Source: Cavia porcellus
Lineage: Eukaryota; Chordata; Mammalia; Rodentia; Caviidae
DNA: 64,000 nt
Assembly (NCBI RefSeq): GCF_034190915.1
Contig: NW_026947545.1
Location: 806,001-870,000 of the forward strand
Direction: 5' to 3'
Part shown: one piece after another, positions 1 through 13,090 of the stretch
Layout: each line of letters begins with the position of its first letter
Numbering within the stretch: position 1 is the stretch's first letter
Program-made: the position numbers and the translations under genes
The notes under the pieces: model-generated
Told to the model about the DNA's origin: nothing
Databases searched by the model: none
What the model saw: only the letters and a program-made list of their open reading frames with translations

Positions 1-1653
1 AAACATCACGGGGTGGTGTGAATCGGAGGGACAGAATTAGGATAGGCAGTGAGTGGCAATATAGGATGGAGAAAAGCACCGCGGGGTGGTCAGCATGGGG
101 AAGTCAGGGAACATGCAGTGGCAATGTAGGATATGTTTCTGAAAAACATCGCGTGGTGGTGCGCATTGTATGGGTGTGTAACATTACATTCACTAGTAGG
201 AGTGAGAAAAACATCACGGGGTGTTGTGAATCGGAGGGTCTGAATTAGGATAGGCAATGAGTGGCAATGTAGGGTGAAGAAAAGCACCGCGGGGTGGTCA
301 CCATGGGGAGGTCAGGGAGCATGCAGTGGCAATGTAGGATAGGTTTTTGAAAAACATCGCGGCGTGGTGTGCATTGTATGGGTGTGTAACTTTTCATTCA
401 CTAGTAGGGGTGAGAAAAACATCACGGAGTGGTGTGAATCGGAGGGTCTGAATTAGGATAGGCAGTTAGTGGCAATATAGGATGGAGAAAAGCACCTCGG
501 GGTGGTCAGCATGGGGAGGTCAGGGAACATGCAGTGGCAATGTAGGAAGGTTTCTGAAAAACATCGCCGAGTGTTGCGCATTGTATGTGTGTGTAACATT
601 ACATTCACTAGTAGGTTTGAGAAAAACATCACGGGGTGGTGTGAATCGGAGCGTCTGATTTAGGATAGGCAGTGAATGGCAATGTTGGATTCAGAAAAGC
701 ACCGCCGGGTGGTCAGAATGGGGAGGTCAGGGAACATGCAGTGGCAATGTAGGATAGGTTTCTGAAAAACATCGCGGGGTGGTGCGCATTGTATGGGTGT
801 GTAACATTACATTCACTAGTAGGAGTGAGAAAAACATCACGGGGTGGTGAGAATCGGAGTGTCTGAATTAGGATAGGCAGTGAGTGGCAATGTAGGATGG
901 AGAAAAGAACCGCGGGGTGGTCAGCATGTAGAGGTCAGGGAACATGCAGTGGCAATGTAGGATTTGTTTCTGAAAATCATCGCGGGGTGGTGCGCATTGT
1001 ATTGGTGTGTAACATAACATTCACTAGTAGGAGTGAGAAAAACATCGTGGGGTGGTGCGCATGGTATGGGTGTGTAACATTACATTCACTAGTAGGAGTG
1101 AGAAAAACATCACGGGGTGGGTGAATCGGAGGGTCTGAATTAGGATAGGCAGTGAGTGGCAATGTAGGATGAAGAAAAGCACCGCGGGGTGGTCAGCATG
1201 TAGAGGTCAGGGAACATGCAGGTGCAATGTAGTATATGTTTCTGAAAAACATCGCGGGGTGGTGCGTATTGTGTGGGTGTGTAACATTACATTCACTAGT
1301 AGGAGTGAGAAAAACATCGTGGGGTGGTGCACATTGTATGGGTGTGTAACATTACATTCACCAGTAGGAGTGAGAAAAACATCACGGGGTGGTGTGAATC
1401 TGAGGGTATTAATTAGGATAGGCAGTGATTGGCAATGTAGGATGGAGAAAAGCACCGTGGGGTGGTCTGCATGGGGAGGTCAGGAAACATGCAGTGGCAA
1501 TGTAGGATAGGTTTCGAAAAACATCGCCGAGCGGTGCGCATTGCATGTGTGTGTAACATTACATTCACTAGTAGGAGTGAGAAAAACTTCACGGGGTGGT
1601 GTGAATCTGAGGGTCTGAATTAGGATAGGCGGTGAGTCCAATGTAGGATGGAG

Positions 1654-1991
1654 AAAAGCACCGCGGGATGGTCAGCATGTGGAGGTCAGGGAACATGCAG
1701 TGGCAATGTAGGATATGTTTCTGAAAAACATCGCGGGGTGGTGCACATTGTATGGGTGTGTAACATTACATTCACTAGTAGGAGTGAGAAAAACATCATG
1801 GGGTGGTGCGCATTGTAAGGGTGTGTAAAATTACATTCACTAGTAGGAGTGAGAAAAACATCGTGGGGTGGTGCGCATGGTATGTTTGTGTAACAATACA
1901 TTCACTAGTAGGAGTGAGAAAAACATCACGGGGTGGTGTGAATCGGAGGGACTGAATTAGGATAGGCAGTGAGTGGCAATGTAGGGTGGAG
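1654..1991 (+). repeat. Triple-C monomer (ABCCC, 338 bp), domain 1
   Basis: B is 1654-1723, followed by C copies at 1724-1788, 1789-1853 and 1854-1918, then A at 1919-1991. The three C copies differ: the first reads GGTGCACATTG, the second ATCATGG with TGTAAGGGTG, and the third CGCATGGTATGTTTGTG with AACAATACATTC. The same ordered trio recurs at 7352-7689 (exact HOR copy), 15198-15535, 24700-25037 and 27102-27439. The triplet is therefore an old heritable unit and not repeated independent expansion. Confidence 0.92.
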
Positions 1992-4679
1992 AAAAGCACC
2001 GCGGGGTTGTCACCATGCGGAGGTCAGGGAACATGCAGTGGCAATGTAGGATATGTTTCTGAAAAACATCGCGGGGTGTTGTGCATTGTATGGGTGTGTA
2101 AAATTACATTCACTAGTAGGGGTGAGAAAAAAATCACGGGGTGGTGTGAATCAGAGGGTCTGAATTAGGATAGGCAGTGAGTGGTAATGTAGGATGGAGA
2201 AAAGCACCGCGGGGTGGTCAGCATGTGGAGGTCAGGGAACATGCAGTGGCAATATAGGATATGTTTCTGAAAAACATCGCGGGGTGGTGCGCATTGTATG
2301 GGTGTGTAACATTACATTCACTAGTAGGAGTGAGAAAAACATCGTGGGGTGGTGCGCATTGTATGGGTGTGTAACATTAAATTCACTAGTAAGAGTGATA
2401 AAAACATCACGGGGTGGTGTGAATCGGAGTTACTGAAATAGGATAGGCAGTGAGGGGCAATGTAGGATGCAGAAAAGCACCACAGGGTGGTCAGCATGGG
2501 GAGGACAGGGAAGATGCAGTGGCAATGTAGGATAGGTTTCTGAAAAACATCGCGGGGTGGTGCGCATTGTATGGGTGTGTAACATTACATTCACTAGTAG
2601 GAGTGAGAAAAACATCACGGGGTGGTGCGCATTGTATTGGTGTGTAACATTACATTCACTAGTAGGATTGAGAAAAACATCACAGGGTGGTGTGAATCCG
2701 AGGGTCTGAATTAGGATAGGCAGTGAGTGGCAATGTAGGATGGAGAAAAGCAACGCGGGTTGGTCAGCTTGTGGAGGTCAGGGACCATGCCGTGGCAATG
2801 TAGGATAGGTTTCTGAAAAACATCTTGGGGTGGTGCGCATTGTATGTGTGTGTAAAATTACATTCACTAGTAGGAGTGAGAAAAACATCATGGGGTGGTG
2901 TGAATAGGAGGGTCTGAATTAGGATAGGCAGTGAGTGGCAATGTAGGATGGAGAAAAGCACCGCGGGGTGGTCAGCATGAGGAGGTCAGGGGACATGCAC
3001 TGGCAATGTAGGATAGGTTTCTGAAAAACATCGCAGTGTGGTGCGCATTGTAAGGGTGTGTAAAATTACATTCACTAGTAGGAGTGAGAAAAACATCACG
3101 AGGTGGTGTGAATCGGAGGGTCTGAATTAGATTAGGCAGTGAGTGGCAATGTACGATGGAGAAACGCACCAAGGGGTGGTCAGCATGGGGAGGTCAGGGA
3201 ACATGCAGTGGCAATATAGGATAGGTTTCTGAAAGACATCACGGGGTGGTGCGCATTGTATGGGTGTGTAACATTACATTCACTAGTAGGAGTGAGAAAA
3301 TCATCACGGGCTGGTGTGAATCGGAGGGTCTGAATTAGGATAGCCAGTGAGTTGCAATGTAGGATGGAGAAAAGAACCGCAGGGAGGTCAGCATGGGGAG
3401 GTCAGAGAACATGCAGTGGCAATGTAGGATAGGTTTCTGAAAAACATTGCGGAGTGGTGCGCATTGTATGGGTGTGTAACATTACATTCAGTAGTAGGAG
3501 TGAGAAAAACATAACGGGGTGGTGTGAATCGGAGGGACTGAATTAGGATAGGCAGTGAGTGGCAATATAGGATGGAGAAAAGCACAGCGGGGTGGTCATC
3601 ATGGGGAGGTCAGAGAATCTGCATTGGCAATGTAGGATAGGTTTCTGAAAAACATCGCGGAGTGGTGCGCATTGTATGGGTGTGTAACATTACATTCACT
3701 AGTAGGAGTGAGAAAAAATCACCAGGTGGGTGAATCAGAGGGTCTGAATTAGGATAGGCAGTGAGTGGCAATGTAGGATGGAGAAAAGCACCGCGGGGTG
3801 GTCAGCATGGGCAGGTCAGGGAACATGCAGTGGCAATGTAGGATAGGTTTCTGAAAAACATCGCAGTGTGGTGCGCATTGTATGGGTGTGTAACATTACA
3901 TTCACTAGTAGGAGTGAGAAAAACATCACGGGATGGTGTGAATCGGAGGGTCCGAATTAGGATAGCCAGTGAGTTGCAATGTAGGATGGAGAAAAGAACC
4001 GCAGGGAGGTCAGCATGGGGAGGTCAGGGAACATGCAGTGGCAATGTAGGATAGGTTTCTGAAAAACATTGCGGGGTGGTGCGCCTTGTATGGGTGTGTA
4101 ACATTACATTCAGTAGTAGGAGTGAGAAAAACATCACAGGGTGGTGTGAATCGGAGGGACTGAATTAGGATAGGCAGTGAGTGGCAATATAGGATGGAGA
4201 AAAGCACAGCGGGGTGGTCAGCATGGGGAGGTCAGGGAAGATGCATTGGCAATGTAGGATAGGTTTCTGAAAAACATCGCGCAGTGGTGCGCATTGTATG
4301 GGTGTGTAACATTACATTCACTAGTAGGAGTGAGAAAAACATCACGGGGTGGGTGAATCAGAGGGTCTGAATTAGGATAGGCTTTGAGTGGCAATGTAGG
4401 ATGGAGAAAAGCACCGCGGGGTGGTCAGCATGGGGAGGTCAGGGAACATGCAGTGGCAATGTAGGGTAGGTTTCTGAAAAACATCACGGGGTGGTGTGCA
4501 TTGTATGGGTGTGTAACATTGCATTCACTAGTAGGAGTGAGAAAAACATCGTGGGGTGGTGCGCATTTTATGGGTGTGTAACATTACATTCACTAGTAGG
4601 AGTGAGAAAAACATCACGGGGTGGTGTGAATCGGAGGGACTGAATTAGGATAGGCAGTGAGTGGCAATATAGGATGGAG

Positions 4680-5082
4680 AAAAGCACCGCGGTGTGGTCA
4701 GCATGGGGAGGTCAGGGAACATGCAGTGGCAATGTAGGATATGTTTCTGAAAAACATCGCGTGGTGGTGCGCATTGTATGGGTGTGTAACATTACATTCA
4801 CTAGTAGGAGTGAGAAAAACATCATGGGGTGGTGCGCATTGTAAGGGTGTGTAAAATTACATTCACTAGTAGGAGTGAGAAAAACATCGTGGGGGGGTGC
4901 GCATTGTATGGGTGTGTAACATTACATTCACTAGTAGGAGTGAGAAAAACATCATGGGGTGGTGCGCATTGTATGGGTGTGTAACATTACATTCACTAGT
5001 AGGGGTAAGAAAAACATCACGAGGTGGTGTGAATCGGAGGGTCTGAATTAGGATAGGCAGTGAGTGGCAATTTAGGATGGAG
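4680..5082 (+). repeat. Quadruple-C monomer (ABCCCC, 403 bp)
   Basis: B is 4680-4749, with four C units at 4750-4814, 4815-4879, 4880-4944 and 4945-5009, then A at 5010-5082. This is the only four-C monomer in the window. The third C carries a run of seven G (CGTGGGGGGGTGCG near 4889). The second reads TGTAAGGGTGTGTAAAATTA, as in the middle C of the triple-C monomer, suggesting the quadruple arose from a triple-C ancestor. Confidence 0.93.
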
Positions 5083-5698
5083 AAAAGCATCTCGAGGTGG
5101 TCAGCATGGGAAGGTCAGGGAACATGCAGTGGCAACGTAGGATAGGTTTCTGAAAAACATCGTCGAGTGGTGCGCATTGTATGTGTGTGTAACATTACAT
5201 TCACTAGTAGGAGTGAGAAAAACATCACGGGGTGTTGTGAATCGGAGGGTCTGAATTAGGATAGGCTGTGAATGGCAATGTTGGATAGAGAAAAGCACCG
5301 CGGGGTGGTCAGCATGGGGAGGTCAGGGAACATGCAGTGGCAATGTAGGATAGGTTTCTGAAAAACATCGCGGGGTGGTGCGCGTTGTATGGGTGTGTAA
5401 CATTACATTCACTAGTAGGAGTGAGAAAAACATCACGGGTTGAGTGAATCGGAGGGTCTGATTTAGAATAGGCAGTGAGTGGCATGTAGGATGGAGAAAA
5501 GCACCGCGGGGTGGTCAGCATGGGGATGTCAGGGAACATGCAGTGGCAACGTAGGGTACGTTTCTGAAAAACATCGCGGGGTGGTGCGCATAGTATGGGT
5601 GTGTAACATTACATTCACTAGTAGGAGTGAGAAAAACATCGTGGGGTGCTGCGCATTGTATGGGTGTGTTACATTACATTCACTAGTAGGAGTGAGAA

Positions 5699-8600
5699 AA
5701 ACATCACGGGGTGGTGTGAATCGGAGGGACAGAATTAGGATAGGCAGTGAGTGGCAATATAGGATGGAGAAAAGCACCGCGGGGTGGTCAGCATGGGGAA
5801 GTCAGGGAACATGCAGTGGCAATGTAGGATATGTTTCTGAAAAACATCGCGTGGTGGTGCGCATTGTATGGGTGTGTAACATTACATTCACTAGTAGGAG
5901 TGAGAAAAACATCACGGGGTGTTGTGAATCGGAGGGTCTGAATTAGGATAGGCAATGAGTGGCAATGTAGGGTGAAGAAAAGCACCGCGGGGTGGTCACC
6001 ATGGGGAGGTCAGGGAGCATGCAGTGGCAATGTAGGATAGGTTTTTGAAAAACATCGCGGCGTGGTGTGCATTGTATGGGTGTGTAACTTTTCATTCACT
6101 AGTAGGGGTGAGAAAAACATCACGGAGTGGTGTGAATCGGAGGGTCTGAATTAGGATAGGCAGTTAGTGGCAATATAGGATGGAGAAAAGCACCTCGGGG
6201 TGGTCAGCATGGGGAGGTCAGGGAACATGCAGTGGCAATGTAGGAAGGTTTCTGAAAAACATCGCCGAGTGTTGCGCATTGTATGTGTGTGTAACATTAC
6301 ATTCACTAGTAGGTTTGAGAAAAACATCACGGGGTGGTGTGAATCGGAGCGTCTGATTTAGGATAGGCAGTGAATGGCAATGTTGGATTCAGAAAAGCAC
6401 CGCCGGGTGGTCAGAATGGGGAGGTCAGGGAACATGCAGTGGCAATGTAGGATAGGTTTCTGAAAAACATCGCGGGGTGGTGCGCATTGTATGGGTGTGT
6501 AACATTACATTCACTAGTAGGAGTGAGAAAAACATCACGGGGTGGTGAGAATCGGAGTGTCTGAATTAGGATAGGCAGTGAGTGGCAATGTAGGATGGAG
6601 AAAAGAACCGCGGGGTGGTCAGCATGTAGAGGTCAGGGAACATGCAGTGGCAATGTAGGATTTGTTTCTGAAAATCATCGCGGGGTGGTGCGCATTGTAT
6701 TGGTGTGTAACATAACATTCACTAGTAGGAGTGAGAAAAACATCGTGGGGTGGTGCGCATGGTATGGGTGTGTAACATTACATTCACTAGTAGGAGTGAG
6801 AAAAACATCACGGGGTGGGTGAATCGGAGGGTCTGAATTAGGATAGGCAGTGAGTGGCAATGTAGGATGAAGAAAAGCACCGCGGGGTGGTCAGCATGTA
6901 GAGGTCAGGGAACATGCAGGTGCAATGTAGTATATGTTTCTGAAAAACATCGCGGGGTGGTGCGTATTGTGTGGGTGTGTAACATTACATTCACTAGTAG
7001 GAGTGAGAAAAACATCGTGGGGTGGTGCACATTGTATGGGTGTGTAACATTACATTCACCAGTAGGAGTGAGAAAAACATCACGGGGTGGTGTGAATCTG
7101 AGGGTATTAATTAGGATAGGCAGTGATTGGCAATGTAGGATGGAGAAAAGCACCGTGGGGTGGTCTGCATGGGGAGGTCAGGAAACATGCAGTGGCAATG
7201 TAGGATAGGTTTCGAAAAACATCGCCGAGCGGTGCGCATTGCATGTGTGTGTAACATTACATTCACTAGTAGGAGTGAGAAAAACTTCACGGGGTGGTGT
7301 GAATCTGAGGGTCTGAATTAGGATAGGCGGTGAGTCCAATGTAGGATGGAGAAAAGCACCGCGGGATGGTCAGCATGTGGAGGTCAGGGAACATGCAGTG
7401 GCAATGTAGGATATGTTTCTGAAAAACATCGCGGGGTGGTGCACATTGTATGGGTGTGTAACATTACATTCACTAGTAGGAGTGAGAAAAACATCATGGG
7501 GTGGTGCGCATTGTAAGGGTGTGTAAAATTACATTCACTAGTAGGAGTGAGAAAAACATCGTGGGGTGGTGCGCATGGTATGTTTGTGTAACAATACATT
7601 CACTAGTAGGAGTGAGAAAAACATCACGGGGTGGTGTGAATCGGAGGGACTGAATTAGGATAGGCAGTGAGTGGCAATGTAGGGTGGAGAAAAGCACCGC
7701 GGGGTTGTCACCATGCGGAGGTCAGGGAACATGCAGTGGCAATGTAGGATATGTTTCTGAAAAACATCGCGGGGTGTTGTGCATTGTATGGGTGTGTAAA
7801 ATTACATTCACTAGTAGGGGTGAGAAAAAAATCACGGGGTGGTGTGAATCAGAGGGTCTGAATTAGGATAGGCAGTGAGTGGTAATGTAGGATGGAGAAA
7901 AGCACCGCGGGGTGGTCAGCATGTGGAGGTCAGGGAACATGCAGTGGCAATATAGGATATGTTTCTGAAAAACATCGCGGGGTGGTGCGCATTGTATGGG
8001 TGTGTAACATTACATTCACTAGTAGGAGTGAGAAAAACATCGTGGGGTGGTGCGCATTGTATGGGTGTGTAACATTAAATTCACTAGTAAGAGTGATAAA
8101 AACATCACGGGGTGGTGTGAATCGGAGTTACTGAAATAGGATAGGCAGTGAGGGGCAATGTAGGATGCAGAAAAGCACCACAGGGTGGTCAGCATGGGGA
8201 GGACAGGGAAGATGCAGTGGCAATGTAGGATAGGTTTCTGAAAAACATCGCGGGGTGGTGCGCATTGTATGGGTGTGTAACATTACATTCACTAGTAGGA
8301 GTGAGAAAAACATCACGGGGTGGTGCGCATTGTATTGGTGTGTAACATTACATTCACTAGTAGGATTGAGAAAAACATCACAGGGTGGTGTGAATCCGAG
8401 GGTCTGAATTAGGATAGGCAGTGAGTGGCAATGTAGGATGGAGAAAAGCAACGCGGGTTGGTCAGCTTGTGGAGGTCAGGGACCATGCCGTGGCAATGTA
8501 GGATAGGTTTCTGAAAAACATCTTGGGGTGGTGCGCATTGTATGTGTGTGTAAAATTACATTCACTAGTAGGAGTGAGAAAAACATCATGGGGTGGTGTG

Positions 8601-10431
8601 AATAGGAGGGTCTGAATTAGGATAGGCAGTGAGTGGCAATGTAGGATGGAGAAAAGCACCGCGGGGTGGTCAGCATGAGGAGGTCAGGGGACATGCACTG
8701 GCAATGTAGGATAGGTTTCTGAAAAACATCGCAGTGTGGTGCGCATTGTAAGGGTGTGTAAAATTACATTCACTAGTAGGAGTGAGAAAAACATCACGAG
8801 GTGGTGTGAATCGGAGGGTCTGAATTAGATTAGGCAGTGAGTGGCAATGTACGATGGAGAAACGCACCAAGGGGTGGTCAGCATGGGGAGGTCAGGGAAC
8901 ATGCAGTGGCAATATAGGATAGGTTTCTGAAAGACATCACGGGGTGGTGCGCATTGTATGGGTGTGTAACATTACATTCACTAGTAGGAGTGAGAAAATC
9001 ATCACGGGCTGGTGTGAATCGGAGGGTCTGAATTAGGATAGCCAGTGAGTTGCAATGTAGGATGGAGAAAAGAACCGCAGGGAGGTCAGCATGGGGAGGT
9101 CAGAGAACATGCAGTGGCAATGTAGGATAGGTTTCTGAAAAACATTGCGGAGTGGTGCGCATTGTATGGGTGTGTAACATTACATTCAGTAGTAGGAGTG
9201 AGAAAAACATAACGGGGTGGTGTGAATCGGAGGGACTGAATTAGGATAGGCAGTGAGTGGCAATATAGGATGGAGAAAAGCACAGCGGGGTGGTCATCAT
9301 GGGGAGGTCAGAGAATCTGCATTGGCAATGTAGGATAGGTTTCTGAAAAACATCGCGGAGTGGTGCGCATTGTATGGGTGTGTAACATTACATTCACTAG
9401 TAGGAGTGAGAAAAAATCACCAGGTGGGTGAATCAGAGGGTCTGAATTAGGATAGGCAGTGAGTGGCAATGTAGGATGGAGAAAAGCACCGCGGGGTGGT
9501 CAGCATGGGCAGGTCAGGGAACATGCAGTGGCAATGTAGGATAGGTTTCTGAAAAACATCGCAGTGTGGTGCGCATTGTATGGGTGTGTAACATTACATT
9601 CACTAGTAGGAGTGAGAAAAACATCACGGGATGGTGTGAATCGGAGGGTCCGAATTAGGATAGCCAGTGAGTTGCAATGTAGGATGGAGAAAAGAACCGC
9701 AGGGAGGTCAGCATGGGGAGGTCAGGGAACATGCAGTGGCAATGTAGGATAGGTTTCTGAAAAACATTGCGGGGTGGTGCGCCTTGTATGGGTGTGTAAC
9801 ATTACATTCAGTAGTAGGAGTGAGAAAAACATCACAGGGTGGTGTGAATCGGAGGGACTGAATTAGGATAGGCAGTGAGTGGCAATATAGGATGGAGAAA
9901 AGCACAGCGGGGTGGTCAGCATGGGGAGGTCAGGGAAGATGCATTGGCAATGTAGGATAGGTTTCTGAAAAACATCGCGCAGTGGTGCGCATTGTATGGG
10001 TGTGTAACATTACATTCACTAGTAGGAGTGAGAAAAACATCACGGGGTGGGTGAATCAGAGGGTCTGAATTAGGATAGGCTTTGAGTGGCAATGTAGGAT
10101 GGAGAAAAGCACCGCGGGGTGGTCAGCATGGGGAGGTCAGGGAACATGCAGTGGCAATGTAGGGTAGGTTTCTGAAAAACATCACGGGGTGGTGTGCATT
10201 GTATGGGTGTGTAACATTGCATTCACTAGTAGGAGTGAGAAAAACATCGTGGGGTGGTGCGCATTTTATGGGTGTGTAACATTACATTCACTAGTAGGAG
10301 TGAGAAAAACATCACGGGGTGGTGTGAATCGGAGGGACTGAATTAGGATAGGCAGTGAGTGGCAATATAGGATGGAGAAAAGCACCGCGGTGTGGTCAGC
10401 ATGGGGAGGTCAGGGAACATGCAGTGGCAAT
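5699..10431 (+). repeat. Domain 1 HOR, copy 2 (partial)
   Basis: This repeats positions 1-4733 at an offset of 5,698 bp. I saw no difference in the stretches compared, including rare variants and indels. The match stops at 10432, where copy 1 reads AATGTAGGATATG (4731 on) and this copy reads AATTAAGGATATG. From there the sequence follows the domain 2 pattern, so the quadruple-C monomer and the last monomers of the 24-mer are missing. Such identity suggests a very recent duplication or, less interestingly, an assembly artefact. Confidence 0.94.
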
Positions 10432-13090
10432 TAAGGATATGTTTCTGTAAAACATGGCGGGGTGGTGCGCATTGTAAGGGTGTGTAACATTACATTCTCT
10501 AGTAGGAGTGAGAAAAAACATCACGGGGTGTTGTGAATCGGAAGGTCTGAATAAGGATAGGCAGTGAGTGGCAATGTAGGGTGGAGAAAAGCACCGCGGG
10601 GTGGTCACCATGGGGAGGTCAGGGAACATGCAGTGGCAATGTAGGATAGGTTTCTGAAAAACATCGCGTGGTGGTGTGCATTGTATGGGTGTGTAAAATT
10701 ACATTCACAAGTAGGGGTGAGAAAAACATCACGGGGTGGTGTGAATCGGATGGTCTGAATTAGGATAGGCAGTGAGTGGCAATGTAAGATGGAGAAAAGC
10801 ATCGCGGGGTGGTCACCATGGGGAGGTCAGGGAACATGCAGTGGCAATGTAGGATAGGTTTCTGAAAAACATCGCATAGTGGTTCGCATTGCCTGTGTCT
10901 GTAACATTACATTCACTAGCAGGAGTGAGAAAAACATCATGGGGTGGTGTGAATAGGAGGGTCTGAATTAGGATACGCAGTGAGTGGCAATGTAGGATGG
11001 AGAAAAGCACCGCGGGGTGGTCAGCATGGAGAGGTCAGGGGACATGCACTGGCAATGTAGGATAGGTTTCTGAAAAACATCGCAGTGTGGTGCGCATTGT
11101 ATGGGTGTGTAACATTACATTCACTAGTAGGAGTGAGAAAAACATCGCGGGGTGTTGCGCATTGCATGGGTGTGTAAAATTACATTCACTATTAGGAGTG
11201 AGAAAAACATCATGGGCTGGTGTGAATCGGAGGGTCTGAATTAGGAAAGCCAGTGAGTTCCAATTTGGATGGAGAAAAGCACCGCAGGGAGGTCAGCATG
11301 GGGAGGTCAGGGAACATGCAGTGGCAATGTAGGATAGCTTTCAGAAAAACATCACGGGGTGGTGCGCATTGTATGGGTGTGTAACATTAAATTCACTAGT
11401 AGGAGTGAGAAAAACATCACGGGTTGGTGTGAATCGGATGGTCTGAATTAGAATAGGCAGTGAGTGGCAATGTAGGATGGAGAAAAGCACTGTGGCGTGG
11501 TCAGCATGGGGAGGTCAGGGAACATGCAGTGGCAATGTAGGATAGGTTTCTGAAAAACATCGCGGGGTGGTGCGCATTGTATGGGTGTGTAACATTATAT
11601 TCACTAGTAGGAGTGAGAAAAAACATCACGGGGTGGTGTGAATAGGAGGGTATGAATTAGTATAGGCAGTGAGTGGCAATGTAGGATGGAGAAAAGGACC
11701 GCGGTTTGGTCAGCATGGGGAGGTCAGGGAACATGAAGTGGCAATGTAGGATAGGTTTCCGAAAAACATCGCGGGGTGGTGCGCATTGTATGGGTGTGTA
11801 ACATTAAATTCACTAGCACGAGGGAGAATAACATCACGGGGTGGTGTGAATCGGAGGGTCTGAATTAGGATAGGCAGTGAGTGGCAATGTACGATGGAGA
11901 AAACCACGGCGGGTTGGTCAACATGGAGAGGTCAGGGAACATGCAGTGGCAATGTAGGATAGGTTTCTGAAAAACATCGCGGGGTGTTGCGCATTGTATG
12001 GGTGTGTAACATTACATTCACTAGTAGGAGTGAGAAAAACATCACGGGGTTTACCGCATTGTATTGGTGTGTAACATTACATTCACTAGTAGGAGTGAGA
12101 AAAACATCACGGGGTGGTGTGAATCTGAGGGTCTGAATTAGGATAGGCAGTGAGTGGCAATGTAGGCTGGAGAAAAGCACCGCGGGGTGGTCAGCATGGG
12201 GAGGTCAGGGAACATGCAGTGGCACTGTAGGATAAGTTTCTGAATAACATCGCCGAGTGGTGCGCATTGCATGTGTGTGTAACATTACATTCACTAGTAG
12301 GAGTGAGAAAAACATCACGGGTTGGTGTGAATCGGAGGGTCTGAATTAGGATAGGCAGTGAGTGGCAATGTAGGATGGAGAAAAGCACCGTGGGGTGGTC
12401 AGCATGTGGAGGTCAGGGAACATGCAGTGGCAAGATAGGATATGTTTCTGAAAAACATCGCGGTGTGGGGCGCATTGTATGGGTGTGTAACATTATATTC
12501 ACTAGTAGGAGTGAGAAAAACATCGTGGGGTGGTGCGCATTTTATGGGTGTGTAACATTACACTCACTATTAGGAGTGATAAAACATCACGGTTTGGTGT
12601 GAATCGGAGGGCCTGAAATAAGATAGGAAGTGAGTGGCAATGTAGGATGGAGAAAAGCACCACGGGGTGGTCAGAATGGGGAGGACAGGGAACATGCAGT
12701 GGCAATGTAGGATAGGTTTCTGAAAAACATCGCGGGGTGGTGCGCATTGTATGGGTGTGTAACATTACATTCACTAGTAGGAGTGAGAAAAACATCACGG
12801 GGTGGTGCACATTGTATTGGTGTGTAACATTAGATTCACTAGTAGGAGTGAGAAAAACATCACGGGGTGGTGCGAATCTGAGGGTCTGAATTAGGATAGG
12901 CAGTGAGTGGCAATGTAGGATGGAGAAAAACACCGTGGGTTGGGCAGCTTTTGGAGGTCAGGGGCCATGCAGTGGCAATGTAGGATAGGTTTCTGAAAAA
13001 CATCTCGGTGTGGTGCGCATTGTATGGGTGTGTAAAATTACATTCACTAGTAGGAGTGAGAAAAACATCACGGGGTGGTGTGAATCGGAG
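10378..13090 (+). repeat. Internal segment of domain 2 unit, left half
   Basis: This segment matches 16576-19287 at an offset of 6,198 bp, falling to 6,197 after one base is lost near 18340 (GAATTAGATAGG against GAATTAGGATAGG). Monomer types follow in the same order, including the 272-bp monomer with CAATTTGGATGG, the AAAAGGACC monomer, the AAAACCACGG monomer and the ABCC monomer with GGGTTTACCGC or GGGTTTAGCGC. The copies carry more private substitutions than the two 11.6-kb copies do, so this duplication is older. Confidence 0.85.
12723..12787 (+). repeat. Sub-repeat C (65 bp), consensus example
   Basis: It opens with AAAAACATCGCGGGGTGGTG, the same box as A and B, but the rest is distinct: CGCATTGTATGGGTGTGTAA, then CATTACATTCACTAGTAGG. 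It lacks the GTGGCAATGTAGGAT block of A and B. C is the only sub-repeat that amplifies independently, giving one to four tandem copies per monomer at exact 65-bp spacing. Each C usually carries ACTAGT (SpeI), lost in variants reading CTATTAG or AGTAGTAG. Confidence 0.93.

Larger units (their letters stand above)
1..5698 (+). repeat. Domain 1 HOR, copy 1 (24 monomers, 5,698 bp)
   Basis: B starts run 72, 280, 488, 695, 903, 1175, 1448, 1654, 1992, 2200, 2473, 2746, 2954, 3162, 3370, 3578, 3784, 3992, 4200, 4407, 4680, 5083, 5291, 5497 and then 5770, which restarts the pattern. The interval series includes ABCC monomers, one triple-C monomer and one quadruple-C monomer, and sums to exactly 5,698 bp. 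Sequence from 5699 repeats sequence from 1, including private variants such as GGGACAG in the first A and AATGTTGGATTCAG near 690. The block at 3162-3784 also resembles 13823-14445 in domain 2, so the domains share ancestry. Confidence 0.95.

Noticed and set aside
5479..5946. 155-codon open frame on the plus strand
   Set aside because: It is satellite sequence read through two monomers. It stays open because of a 2-bp deletion (GGCATGTAGG) and because the usual GGATAGG, which gives an in-frame TAG, reads otherwise here. No domain, no start context and no separate codon character.
10432..10440. Abrupt end of domain 1 copy 2 as a transposition or attachment site
   Set aside because: The change is a switch between monomer types with phase preserved and no target-site duplication, as expected from unequal exchange.
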